Shown here: piece after piece, positions 22,896 through 30,809 of the stretch
How the letters are laid out: every line of letters starts with the position of its first letter
How positions within the stretch are numbered: the stretch's first letter is position 1
Translations under genes and position numbers: made by a program
Notes under the pieces: model-generated
Seen by the model: only the letters and a program-made list of their open reading frames with translations
Database searches by the model: none
What the model was told of the DNA's origin: nothing
Source: a virus
Reading direction: 5' to 3' (one strand)
DNA length: 44,426 nt
Virus record (IMG/VR): IMGVR_UViG_3300031251_000045
Coordinates: 1-44,426 of that record

Positions 22896-23136
22896 CTAAA
22901 CCTTCACGCGCCTTATGGTGCTGTTTTAGGGTTGGATACTTTGCGTAGACCTTCTCTTTAATCCCTTCTGGGTTCGCGGCATAGTGAGCGCGAGCGAGGG
23001 CGTTCCTAGCTCTGGCCATGCTGTTCATCGGAAAGGTTCCGTCCGGTCCTGCAAAGTTTGATTTTTTAACGTTGTTATATTTACCTGCATTGGATTCCCC
23101 AGGTTTTTCCCTAATCTTGGATATCTCTTCTTGCAT
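22861..23136 (-). CDS. DUF6582-like small protein
   Basis: 91 residues with the motif FAGPDGTFPMNSMARARNAL, then AHYAANPEGIKEKVYAKYPT, a short sequence found in phage proteins near protease/scaffold genes or fused to them. AGAGGT precedes the ATG. It is likely a head-assembly accessory, from its place between the gpF-like protein and the protease; no direct functional evidence. Confidence 0.65.
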   Translation of the reverse strand: MQEEISKIREKPGESNAGKYNNVKKSNFAGPDGTFPMNSMARARNALARAHYAANPEGIKEKVYAKYPTLKQHHKAREGLDAKKYDTYQSR

Positions 23137-23144
23137 ATAACCTC

Positions 23145-23978
23145 TTAAAAGCCTTCAAACACTGGTATAGCAACGCAGCGACAATTGACATCATGTCCGG
23201 GGTGTCCTGTGGCTTTTGGCGGAGAGTCCCATCGAAAAGTCTTTCCGTCATTGGCTCTGTGTGAAGGACGCACTCGCTCGTCCCCGGCCGTTTGCCATAT
23301 GTATTTTTCAACGCCTACTTCTTGCTGCCTTAACTTTGTTAAGCTAGCATTCAGTTTCGTTGTTTGATCTCTGGCTATCAGCTTGGCTCGTCGGTGGGTG
23401 ATTCCAAAGGATTTTTGAATTTCCTTCGACACCGCTGTAAACCTCAGACCCTGCTGTAAGCCCCTTTCTACTGTTCCAGCAACTCTTTCAAGTTCCTGCT
23501 CTGGTAGCGACCGGATAAGCTGGGCATTTTGGACGCTAAACAGTTCAAGTTGATCAGCAAGCCAAGGCTCATCGACAAAAATATCAATGCCAAAAATGGA
23601 TTGATTTGTCTTTTGAAACTGAGCTTTGTTGAATCTTGATATGTCTGCCCCAACATACGAAGCCTCCAGTATTGTAATATTTACTTTACTCTGAATAGCA
23701 TTGCCGATGTAAATTATCAACGAATTTAATCGGGAGAGGAACGAGTCAGCCCTATCATTAGGCGTTTTGTTCTCTACCTCCGAGATCATCGAGGGTATCT
23801 CAGGCAATAAAATATCTTTTATCATATTTCTGAGTTCAGATGTTAGGGAATAAAGAATTTTATCGTATGTTCGTTCCTGATTAGTTGGAAACAACCAATT
23901 GGGAGGTTTTTTCTTTTTTGGCTTAATTTGTTGCTGACGGCGTTGTGCAAGCAGGATTTGAAAAGATCTTTTCTTCAT
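23145..23978 (-). CDS. Mu gpF / SPP1 gp7-like minor head protein
   Basis: 277 residues. Its C-terminal half is the head morphogenesis domain: FGITHRRAKLIARDQTTKLN (about 190-209), YIWQTAGDERVRPSHRANDG, and the GHPGHDVNCRCVAIP end with conserved His and two Cys. A basic N-terminus (KPKKKKPPNW) precedes helices. In the family it is a few-copy head protein needed for DNA ejection or assembly. Starts directly after the portal stop. Confidence 0.85.
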   Translation of the reverse strand: MKKRSFQILLAQRRQQQIKPKKKKPPNWLFPTNQERTYDKILYSLTSELRNMIKDILLPEIPSMISEVENKTPNDRADSFLSRLNSLIIYIGNAIQSKVNITILEASYVGADISRFNKAQFQKTNQSIFGIDIFVDEPWLADQLELFSVQNAQLIRSLPEQELERVAGTVERGLQQGLRFTAVSKEIQKSFGITHRRAKLIARDQTTKLNASLTKLRQQEVGVEKYIWQTAGDERVRPSHRANDGKTFRWDSPPKATGHPGHDVNCRCVAIPVFEGF

Positions 23979-25490
23979 TTAGAACGACCCTGCTGGCGAC
24001 CTCGGCAATCCAGTTCCCATGTAATCTGGCCCTTGGCTTGGAGCTTCTTTGTATAACGATTCCTTCTCTGCTTCCAGTTCTTGCAATGCTGCTGGATCTT
24101 GAGACATTTTCTCCCTAGATTCCATGTCAATTTCTGTGTTCATTGACCATTTATTGCCACCGAAGCGAGAAATTGCCACTTCGTCGGGTGTTAAAACGCC
24201 TCTGTCAATGTAAATGGCATCCGTTTCGGCGACTGCCCTCCTTGTGGTTGCGTCTTGTTCTTCTGTGTTTTGCCACAAGGGAATAAATTGAAGCGACCAG
24301 TCATCAGGTTCTTTACCTGCAAATGGGCCATCTTTCGATATCATTATATATCGAATAAGCTTCTCAAGACATCCTCTAAGCTTAGTTTCTTGCTCCTGCT
24401 TAACTGCATCGTAAAAATTGCGGACATCAGACTCCCCAGTGGCATTAAGACCTGCTGGAGATCTTCCGAAAAGCAAAGACACAGGAATTCGAGTAACAGC
24501 CGAGAGAGATAACATAAAACGGTCAATAAGATCAGCCACGCCAGACACGTTAGTCGAGTACTTTTCATACGTTTCGTCCCCATCCAGTATCATGGTATTC
24601 GTGGTACTTTTGGATAGGTTCAGAATATTTAGCCGTTTCAAAACGTTCTGGTCGCCACATTGTGAGGCCATAATTGAAGTTAGTCCTGGGATTTTTAGAA
24701 TCCCATTCACAAAGTCTTCCATCATCGTAGCAGTATGCGAAAAAGCCATCGAATAATTTCTTAACTCTTCGTAAATTGTTTGGATCAAAGGATCGCCCCA
24801 ACCTTGGTTAAAATTCTGCCATCTGGGAGGCAACACATTCCAATCCATTCTGAGAATTCGGGAATAATGCACGAAAAACACTGCGCCAGTTCGGTTGTCA
24901 TTGATCGTATAGACGTTTGGAAAACCGTAATTTGGTGAGTTGAGGTCAGATTCAAATGTGCCATCTCTGGAATATGCTTGATACCTATCAAACACACGTA
25001 GCCATTGAACATCTCTCAGACCCCTCTCATCAACTGGCTGATCAAGTGGCAGACCGTCAGCGATACCCATAATGCACACAGCACCGCCAAAAAGACGTGC
25101 CCACTTAATGAGATTCCCCATCGCTTCATTGACTTTCAACTCCTCTAGTTTTCCTAAAATTTTACCTTCTGCGTCGCCTTCCAATTCCCACCCTTGTCGG
25201 ATCATTTCTTGTGCAAAAAGATCAATAATCAACCTCAAAACACCGTCTGAGCGATACATCTGATCTAGTTCTGAACGATTGAAAATGTTGGTCAGCCGGA
25301 AAAATCCATTCTGTTTTTTATCACGACCACAGACTCCTAGTCCGGTAAGAACGTTCATCCAACCGTCGCCCCTAACAAAATTATCGTGGTGGACTTGTTT
25401 TACCTTGGCTAAAAGGTGCTTTTGTTCTTGAATATATGTCGTTGGAGAGTAATCCACGACATCGGCAATGACTAAAGGCTTGTCTTCCAT
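23979..25490 (-). CDS. Portal protein (DUF1073 / HI1409-like)
   Basis: 503 residues. Clear DUF1073 portal pattern: FRLTNIFNRSELDQMYRSDG, RLFGGAVCIMGIADG, VHYSRILRMDWNVLPPRW, LSLSAVTRIPVSLLFGRSPA and GLNATGESDVRNFYDAVKQE. It forms the dodecameric DNA gate at one capsid vertex and docks the terminase. AGGGGA precedes the ATG and overlaps the terminase stop region, so they are co-expressed. Confidence 0.9.
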   Translation of the reverse strand: MEDKPLVIADVVDYSPTTYIQEQKHLLAKVKQVHHDNFVRGDGWMNVLTGLGVCGRDKKQNGFFRLTNIFNRSELDQMYRSDGVLRLIIDLFAQEMIRQGWELEGDAEGKILGKLEELKVNEAMGNLIKWARLFGGAVCIMGIADGLPLDQPVDERGLRDVQWLRVFDRYQAYSRDGTFESDLNSPNYGFPNVYTINDNRTGAVFFVHYSRILRMDWNVLPPRWQNFNQGWGDPLIQTIYEELRNYSMAFSHTATMMEDFVNGILKIPGLTSIMASQCGDQNVLKRLNILNLSKSTTNTMILDGDETYEKYSTNVSGVADLIDRFMLSLSAVTRIPVSLLFGRSPAGLNATGESDVRNFYDAVKQEQETKLRGCLEKLIRYIMISKDGPFAGKEPDDWSLQFIPLWQNTEEQDATTRRAVAETDAIYIDRGVLTPDEVAISRFGGNKWSMNTEIDMESREKMSQDPAALQELEAEKESLYKEAPSQGPDYMGTGLPRSPAGSF

Positions 25491-25496
25491 TTTCCC

Positions 25497-26852
25497 CTAC
25501 ATTTGCGCGAGCGCGTAAAGATTGTATTTTTCCTCGGTGTGCATCAAAAAAGCTCCGGACAACGCATCCACTATGTCGTCATGAGACGCTTCCGGAAAGT
25601 TTTCCAACTCCCTAAAAAAATCTTCGTTCCAGTTTCCTCTTAAAACACGGATGTTTCCTGCTTCAGCTTGAGCAGATACCGGAGAGGCTCTAGTGATCTT
25701 GTCTTTTGTGACTTTGTAGGGAGTTGCGTTGTATCCTGCAAGCATCCTAATCAAGAGATCAACTTCGCTAACTCCGGCTTGTCCGGGATCTTGCTCTATG
25801 CCAACCCGACAATTGTTTCCATCCTGTGAAGAAGTATTTTTAATCGCATTCTGCACATGTAAAGGACTTTCTTGCAATCTAACAACATCACAAACGTAAA
25901 ATATTCCGTTTAAATCCTTAGCGAGTTTGACTCCGACTGTGTAGTCCGGATCGTTGTTTTCTGTCTTCTTTGTCGCGGCGCGATCCCAGTAACGAACGAA
26001 AGTGCAGTTACGAGGGAGAACGTCAACAACTTCAAAGTATCCGCGCTGAAAAAACATTCCGGCGGAGGGACGAACATTCCAGTTTCCCATCAAAAGCTGT
26101 TCTCTTTCGAATCTAGACAACGCCTTCAATGAAGATAAATATCCGGGATCTCGTTCCAACAAAATTTTATTATCGTACACCGTAGAAGCGACAAAACTGA
26201 AGCTTTTTGGCAAACGAGTTGAATCGACAGACAGCAACTCTTCTTTAGAGTCAGCCCATATCACTTTCTCATTTTCAACCACAAACCAGCGAATAACGCC
26301 TGATCGTTCGGGAATTGCATACCCAGTTTGATCGTCAATCCACCATGAAATCATATGGCGCACCCACGAGTCCGGATCAGGGTTTGTTGTTGCACGGATA
26401 TAGCTAGGAATTCCAGAAACTGAGCGATTACGGCTAAACATGTACATGAATTGTGACCACGTAAAATGCGTTAGCTCATCGAATCCTATCAATGGAATCT
26501 GAGAGCCTTGCCAGTTGAAGCGGTCTTTATCATATTCCATGTTAGCGAAAGCGATTTTAGCTCCTGAAGGGAATGACCATTCCAAGCGAGATTCACGAGG
26601 GTAGCCACCGCAAAGGGGATAAATTGTGGTTGAAGTGTCCCACAACCCACCAGCATTACGAATTTGCGTTGATGTTCGACGGAAAATGACAGCTGAAAAG
26701 TTTTTCTTGCTTATCCAGCGAAGGCATTCCAAGAGAAGAGCAAAAGTTTTTCCGCCTCCGGCAGCTCCACCGTAGATCACGATGTTGGCGTTGTTCTGTA
26801 GGAATTGTTCTTGTGGGCCTTCCTGTGGCCTTAGCTCAAGTTCATTTTGCAT
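25497..26852 (-). CDS. terL: Terminase large subunit
   Basis: 451 residues. The ATPase domain has Walker A GGAAGGGKT (28-36) and Walker B LIGFDE (121-126). The nuclease domain (about 280-440) shows YWDRAATKKTENNDPDYTVG, then RVGIEQDPGQAGVSEVDLLI, and the final DDIVDALSGAFLMH with acidic metal ligands. It pumps DNA into the prohead and cuts it. Circular permutation of the contig suits headful packaging, but the sequence alone does not prove it. GAGGG precedes the ATG; overlaps terS by 11 nt. Confidence 0.95.
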   Translation of the reverse strand: MQNELELRPQEGPQEQFLQNNANIVIYGGAAGGGKTFALLLECLRWISKKNFSAVIFRRTSTQIRNAGGLWDTSTTIYPLCGGYPRESRLEWSFPSGAKIAFANMEYDKDRFNWQGSQIPLIGFDELTHFTWSQFMYMFSRNRSVSGIPSYIRATTNPDPDSWVRHMISWWIDDQTGYAIPERSGVIRWFVVENEKVIWADSKEELLSVDSTRLPKSFSFVASTVYDNKILLERDPGYLSSLKALSRFEREQLLMGNWNVRPSAGMFFQRGYFEVVDVLPRNCTFVRYWDRAATKKTENNDPDYTVGVKLAKDLNGIFYVCDVVRLQESPLHVQNAIKNTSSQDGNNCRVGIEQDPGQAGVSEVDLLIRMLAGYNATPYKVTKDKITRASPVSAQAEAGNIRVLRGNWNEDFFRELENFPEASHDDIVDALSGAFLMHTEEKYNLYALAQM

Positions 26853-27372
26853 TCTTACCCTCTATACATCTCATGCCATTGTCGGGTAGGTAGATAGAAA
26901 CGCCTTGAGGCTTAAAGTCTACGTTTTGCTCTACGACATGGGTTTCTTTCCAGCCAAGTCTTGTCTTGGCTAAAAATATCAATGCTCCGAGATTGGGTCT
27001 AACGCCTTGGTCTATGATTTCTTTTGTTTCTGGATCGTAGATTGGATCACGCCCTACAGCCATCTGGTAAAGTCTTTGAGCGATTTTATTCTTCGCTGTA
27101 GCTCTTCCAGAAATAAGCTCTTCGGGGTAGTATTTTGTGATTGTTTTGTTGTCTAAACCTAGAGCTGCTGCTATGTCCTCGTTTGTGGCTCCATAGGCAG
27201 CGTAGGAGTAGACTATCTTAGCATCCGAGTCCGTTGGGGTGTACTCGTTGTAGCGTTTCTTTTTAGGCTTCTCAAAGTTATTCCTGCGGATTACTTCCCT
27301 CGGGTCGCCCAATTCGCTTGAACTCTCGTTCTTTTTTGACTTTCCTGATTCTTTTGACTTCTTCATTGACAT
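26842..27372 (-). CDS. terS: Terminase small subunit
   Basis: 176 residues from the ATG at 27372 (GGAA 8 nt ahead; GTG at 27378 and ATG at 27366 are alternatives). A basic unstructured N-terminus precedes a helix-turn-helix around residues 50-95 (SDAKIVYSYAAYGATNEDIA, ALGLDNKTITKYY) and the oligomerisation helix with NKIAQRLYQMAVG and ALIFLAKTRLGWKE, a classic small-terminase ending. It recognises phage DNA and hands it to TerL. Its start overlaps the oxygenase gene by 95 nt. Confidence 0.8.
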   Translation of the reverse strand: MSMKKSKESGKSKKNESSSELGDPREVIRRNNFEKPKKKRYNEYTPTDSDAKIVYSYAAYGATNEDIAAALGLDNKTITKYYPEELISGRATAKNKIAQRLYQMAVGRDPIYDPETKEIIDQGVRPNLGALIFLAKTRLGWKETHVVEQNVDFKPQGVSIYLPDNGMRCIEGKNAK

Positions 27373-28117
27373 TGTCACAATTCCACATTTGTTCTAGGGA
27401 ATAGTACACGACAGAGTAACGGTAGCAGGAATCGCTGTTTCCCGGTGGTTTAATGATTGGCGTTACCCCATGAAGAATTTGCTGTCCGTCGAAGATGACA
27501 ACGTGATTGTCATCACATTCAAATTTGACATCGTACTCAGGACATGCAAGCCTTCCACCTGCTACTCCTCTTTTTAGCACGATCATATTACTAAGTACAT
27601 TTTTAAAATTACCTGCGTCGTGGTGGTATTTTAAAGGATTATTTTTATTCACGATGCCTGATGTGAAAGGAGTTTCTTTTATTGTCCATTCAGAAAGCAC
27701 CTTAGATTTCACAGCTTCGTAGTGCTGCTCTAGCGTATCTGGGAAGTGTTGCAGATATAGTTTAGTCAGCTCCTTTGCAAATTCGCAGATCACAAAGTGT
27801 TGTTCTGGGAAATTTCTAGCCATAGCAGTTGCTGAGCAAAAATCCTTTCTCATGGTAACACGAGGACTAAAACCGAAAATAGCACTTCTGGTTTTCAGGC
27901 CATTTGTCCTAAGTGTTTCTGCGTATTCTATCGTCTGAACTGCCCATCTCAAATGACTTGTGGGGGAATTTACCTTCATGTACAGAATTTTAGGCTTTCC
28001 ATTTTCTGTTATCATACAGTCGTAGTTTACGAGTGTAGAGCAATCCGCTTCAAGAGCGGATCGCATCTTAAATTGCTTGAAATCGACTTTCTTAGGAGTT
28101 ATTTCTAAGATTTGCAT
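27278..28117 (-). CDS. TET/JBP-like Fe(II)/2-oxoglutarate dioxygenase (DNA pyrimidine hydroxylase)
   Basis: 279 residues from the ATG at 28117 (CAGG 8 nt ahead; an earlier in-frame ATG at 28138 is possible). The C-terminal double-stranded beta-helix holds the full catalytic set: H165 and D167 in YHHDAGNF, H216 in QQILHGVTPI, and R233 in YRYSVVYYSL for 2-oxoglutarate. The surrounding GGRLACPEYDVKF and VVIFDGQQ strands match the TET/JBP family rather than AlkB or prolyl hydroxylases. Family enzymes oxidise the methyl of 5-methylcytosine (TET) or thymine (JBP) in DNA. The neighbouring glycosyltransferase supports hypermodification of the phage genome. Substrate base is not decided by sequence. 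Confidence 0.8.
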   Translation of the reverse strand: MQILEITPKKVDFKQFKMRSALEADCSTLVNYDCMITENGKPKILYMKVNSPTSHLRWAVQTIEYAETLRTNGLKTRSAIFGFSPRVTMRKDFCSATAMARNFPEQHFVICEFAKELTKLYLQHFPDTLEQHYEAVKSKVLSEWTIKETPFTSGIVNKNNPLKYHHDAGNFKNVLSNMIVLKRGVAGGRLACPEYDVKFECDDNHVVIFDGQQILHGVTPIIKPPGNSDSCYRYSVVYYSLEQMWNCDNVNEEVKRIRKVKKEREFKRIGRPEGSNPQE

Positions 28118-28410
28118 GGACAACCTGGGCGCGCACATTCTTCATCTTCTTCATCGTCTTCTTCGCATTCTTCATCCAGCTGTTCTTGTGCTCGAATTTC
28201 GCATTCGATGATTTCAAAACTGCTTGAACATTGCTCTCCAACCCACAAATTCAATCCGGAACGAGCATTTCTTAGCATTTGGATTTCTGCGTCGAAACAT
28301 TTATCTTTCAGCATCGTGATCACAGTATTAATCATGGAAACTTGCTCCATGATCAAAGTCAGTTTTGGTGCACTTTTCTTCAAGATTTCAAGGGATTCTT
28401 TTCCGCTCAT
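28105..28410 (-). CDS. Small helical protein with acidic stretch and Cys-rich end, inside the modification cluster
   Basis: 101 residues. Residues 5-75 are helical. Residues 78-93 are almost entirely Glu/Asp/Cys (LDEECEEDDEEDEEC), and the protein ends ARPGCPCKS, giving four Cys near an acidic patch that could hold a metal. It starts at an ATGA overlap with the glycosyltransferase gene (GGAG at 9 nt) and overlaps the oxygenase gene by 13 nt. No family known; the position suggests an accessory of the oxygenase-glycosyltransferase pair. Confidence 0.7.
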   Translation of the reverse strand: MSGKESLEILKKSAPKLTLIMEQVSMINTVITMLKDKCFDAEIQMLRNARSGLNLWVGEQCSSSFEIIECEIRAQEQLDEECEEDDEEDEECARPGCPCKS

Positions 28411-29138
28411 TTTATTTTACTCCAGTTAATTTTTACGTCTATTCTTCCATCTTTTCTCAAGGGTTCTACGAGTCCCGGCCACTTTCTGCACAGCTTCCAA
28501 GTTTCGTGCATCTCAGTTTCTTCATTGTACCATTGAGACATACCACCTACTTGGCTTTTCATGTCTGCTATTCCATAGTAGTATTTGCCCGACCTAAGTG
28601 TCCCTTTATCTTTGAATATGGCTTGGAAACTTATGTCGTAATCCTCTCGTATTTTAAACCTAAGATCATAGTCGATATTCTGGCAATGTTGCAAATCAAA
28701 CATTACACACTGCATAGCAATTTTATTCTTCTGAACTTCCGGAGACGACCAAGCAAATTGCCGAAGTTCAAGAGATAGCATACTTGAGGGTCCATATGGT
28801 AGAAGTTGGTGAACGGCTTTACCCAAGACACTTGCATCGGACTGGATCGTTTTCCCACCTTCCACATAACCGAAGCATTCAATGTCATCGTCAAGCATCC
28901 AGAATTTTTCATAGTTCATTTTTCGCATTTGCTTGAGAATCCAGTGTCTAGCAAATGTTATACCTTGATCGTTCGAAGGTAGCACCATGAGAGGTTTACC
29001 AGATTCGGCATACCGTTTTTCATCTTGAGGTTCGACGACAAAGCAGAAATGTAAACCTGCTTTACTCAGCAATTTGTCTGTCTTCGTCTTCCCGGCTCTC
29101 CCCTTCGATGGGATCATAATCGGCAACATCGAGTCCAT
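28407..29138 (-). CDS. TET-associated-type glycosyltransferase (TAGT-like)
   Basis: 243 residues from the ATG at 29138, with GAGG at 5 nt. The opening PIMIPSKGRAGKTKTDKLLS is the nucleotide-sugar binding start of the TAGT group of GT-A-like enzymes. The FWMLDDDIE motif (DDD at 83-85) is the metal-binding site, and the KIREDYDISFQ motif (ED at 165-166) is the usual catalytic acidic pair. Known partners of TET/JBP oxygenases in phage add a sugar to the hydroxymethyl base. Separated from the oxygenase by one small gene. Donor sugar unknown. Confidence 0.75.
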   Translation of the reverse strand: MDSMLPIMIPSKGRAGKTKTDKLLSKAGLHFCFVVEPQDEKRYAESGKPLMVLPSNDQGITFARHWILKQMRKMNYEKFWMLDDDIECFGYVEGGKTIQSDASVLGKAVHQLLPYGPSSMLSLELRQFAWSSPEVQKNKIAMQCVMFDLQHCQNIDYDLRFKIREDYDISFQAIFKDKGTLRSGKYYYGIADMKSQVGGMSQWYNEETEMHETWKLCRKWPGLVEPLRKDGRIDVKINWSKIK

Positions 29139-29790
29139 TTCCAACCTCGTAAAAATTTAACAGTCTTAAAAGCACTTCGCTATTGTCATCGCAGTCAAGC
29201 TCTTTACTGATCTCGTCCATGTCCCTAATAACCTTTTCGTAGGTTTCTGTCGGGAAATGAAAGACAATCTGCTTTATAGTCTTTTCGTTAAAGTCTTTTT
29301 TTGAACGTTCTAGCTCATCGGCCGGAATGTCTGGCTTTACAGCGTCATCTTCACCCATCAAAGCTGTTTGTTTTATGTTAGGATCAGCCTCGGGAGCGGT
29401 GTGTTCTAGCAGAGAGATTTCGGTTCCGTACCTATCCAGCTCTTCTTGTGTGTAAATCCGCTTTACAATCTCTTGATCCCAGCGACCAAAGTCTACGTTG
29501 TCCCTGATAATGAAACGGCGTTGCTGGTCATCATTAATGTCATCTGCCCAGATCACCCACACGTGATCGAATCCGGCTTCTTTACAGGCTCTGTAGCGTT
29601 GATTACCGCCTAAGATGATTCCATCCTTGTTTACAACGATTGGACGCAGCTTAAGCATCCAAGGGGCATCCATGACAGATCTTAAGAGTTTCTTAAACTT
29701 TTCTTCCGAAATTGTTCTGGGATTGCTAGGATTTCTAAAAACCTTGTCGATTGGAGTCTTTACGATTTTGTAGGCTGGCTTACCTTGCAT
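29062..29790 (-). CDS. ParB-like nuclease-fold protein, copy 2
   Basis: 242 residues. Residues 9-110 are a ParB N-terminal domain: NPSNPRTISEEKFKKLLRSV, RPIVVNKDGIILGGNQRYRA, then IIRDNVDFGRWDQE. The GGNQR motif replaces the ParB GERR/GHRR nucleotide loop, as in ParB-like proteins beside DNA methyl- or base-modifying enzymes. The C-terminal half is specific to this pair, with a conserved IKQIVFHFPTETYEKV strand-helix. GGAGGGAAA precedes the ATG. It is paralogous to the gene at 29780. Role in base modification or DNA binding is inferred. Confidence 0.8.
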   Translation of the reverse strand: MQGKPAYKIVKTPIDKVFRNPSNPRTISEEKFKKLLRSVMDAPWMLKLRPIVVNKDGIILGGNQRYRACKEAGFDHVWVIWADDINDDQQRRFIIRDNVDFGRWDQEIVKRIYTQEELDRYGTEISLLEHTAPEADPNIKQTALMGEDDAVKPDIPADELERSKKDFNEKTIKQIVFHFPTETYEKVIRDMDEISKELDCDDNSEVLLRLLNFYEVGNGLDVADYDPIEGESREDEDRQIAE

Positions 29791-30418
29791 TTTCCCTCCA
29801 ATAACGGATAAGTTTAACGAGCATGTCTGGATTTTCTTCCGTTGCTGAGTGATTCTTTACAGCACTGAGAGACTGTACGACTTTTTCGTACAGTTCAGCA
29901 GGGTAGTAAACGACGACTTGTTTGATAGAGTTGTTGTCGTAAATCTCTTTTTGCTTGGCTAAGTCTGCGGAGTCAACCTCTGGTTCAATGTCTCCGATTA
30001 CTTCAAGGCGAGGGCTAGAAACTTCCACGAGATCCACACCAAGCTCAACCAGCTCGCGATCAGAGTAATTTGCTGCCACCAGTTCGCGATCGAATTGGCC
30101 GAAATACGTATTGTCTTTGACCACGAATTCCTTGAGCTGTTCTTCACTTAAATCCTCCGCTCTTACGACGTGGACTTCCTTCAATCCGGCTTCTTGACAC
30201 GCTCTAAACCTTTGGTTCCCCCCTAAGACCACATTGTCTTTGTCTACGACAATGAAGCGGATTGAGAGCATGAAACCATCAGTCTTAATCGAGTGGACTA
30301 GCTTCTTGAATTCCGCATCCTGAATCACACGAGGGTTGTTCAGGTTGGCTCGGAGTTGATTGATCGGTAAGCAATGGATCGGGTAGGCTTCCTCCGTCCA
30401 CGTTTTTTTGGTCGCCAT
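29780..30418 (-). CDS. ParB-like nuclease-fold protein, copy 1
   Basis: 212 residues with the same layout as the next gene: NNPRVIQDAEFKKLVHSIKT, FIVVDKDNVVLGGNQRFRAC, FVVKDNTYFGQFDRELV, then a C-terminal IKQVVVYYPAELYEKV segment. No Walker ATPase or partition centromere-binding domain is seen, so a plasmid-partition role is unlikely. GGAG precedes the ATG by 7 nt. Tandem duplication with later divergence is the simplest origin of the two copies. Confidence 0.8.
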   Translation of the reverse strand: MATKKTWTEEAYPIHCLPINQLRANLNNPRVIQDAEFKKLVHSIKTDGFMLSIRFIVVDKDNVVLGGNQRFRACQEAGLKEVHVVRAEDLSEEQLKEFVVKDNTYFGQFDRELVAANYSDRELVELGVDLVEVSSPRLEVIGDIEPEVDSADLAKQKEIYDNNSIKQVVVYYPAELYEKVVQSLSAVKNHSATEENPDMLVKLIRYWRENAR

Positions 30419-30629
30419 TTTGTTTCTCCATAAACTGTTGCGCTTGATACAGGTTGTAGTTTTTGATTGTCCGGATCATGTCATGCGTTAAGCGTTCAAA
30501 ACTAGCAGGGGCGAGTTTAACTTGAAATATAGCTCTCGTTCCCTCTAAGTATGACATGACAAACATTTCGTTTTCTTCGTCCCACTGAAGCGTCATTCTC
30601 AAGCCTTCATCTGGCGTTTCTTCGATCAT
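30285..30629 (-). CDS. Unknown small protein with long overlap into the first ParB-like gene
   Basis: 114 residues. The first 75 look like a compact domain (LRMTLQWDEENEMFVMSYLE, FQVKLAPASFERLTHDMIRT). The remainder is Pro/Ser/Gln-rich and overlaps the first ParB-like gene by 134 nt in another frame, so it may be an unselected extension. Begins at an ATGA overlap with the previous stop. No family recognised. Confidence 0.6.
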   Translation of the reverse strand: MIEETPDEGLRMTLQWDEENEMFVMSYLEGTRAIFQVKLAPASFERLTHDMIRTIKNYNLYQAQQFMEKQNGDQKNVDGGSLPDPLLTDQSTPSQPEQPSCDSGCGIQEASPLD

Positions 30630-30808
30630 TTTTCCGATTCCTTTTTAGTTATTTTTAGCACCATTTCATAGCAAAGGTTGGGATCAGTGCTTGGAAGTTC
30701 TAAAGCCAGTGAATAAAATGGAAGTTCTTGCTCATCCATCTTTTCCTTAAGCCTCGCATACATGGCATCAATCCATTCAGCGAATACTTCCCTATCTGTC
30801 CTTTCCAT
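30626..30808 (-). CDS. Small unknown protein
   Basis: 60 residues, mostly helical and acidic at the start (MERTDREVFAEWIDAMYARL), ending KITKKESEK. AAAGG lies 7 nt ahead of the ATG, and its stop overlaps the next start. It sits between the DUF1064 nuclease and the ParB-like genes. No function recognised. Confidence 0.65.
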   Translation of the reverse strand: MERTDREVFAEWIDAMYARLKEKMDEQELPFYSLALELPSTDPNLCYEMVLKITKKESEK

Positions 30809-30809
30809 T

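Noticed and set aside
24418-24756. 112-codon rightward open frame inside the portal gene
   Set aside because: Antisense to a well-supported portal protein and without ribosome site.
29062-30418. ParB-like pair as a plasmid partition system
   Set aside because: No ParA ATPase, no centromere-binding domain, and no parS-like repeat array seen nearby. The proteins match the ParB-like type found beside DNA-modification enzymes.
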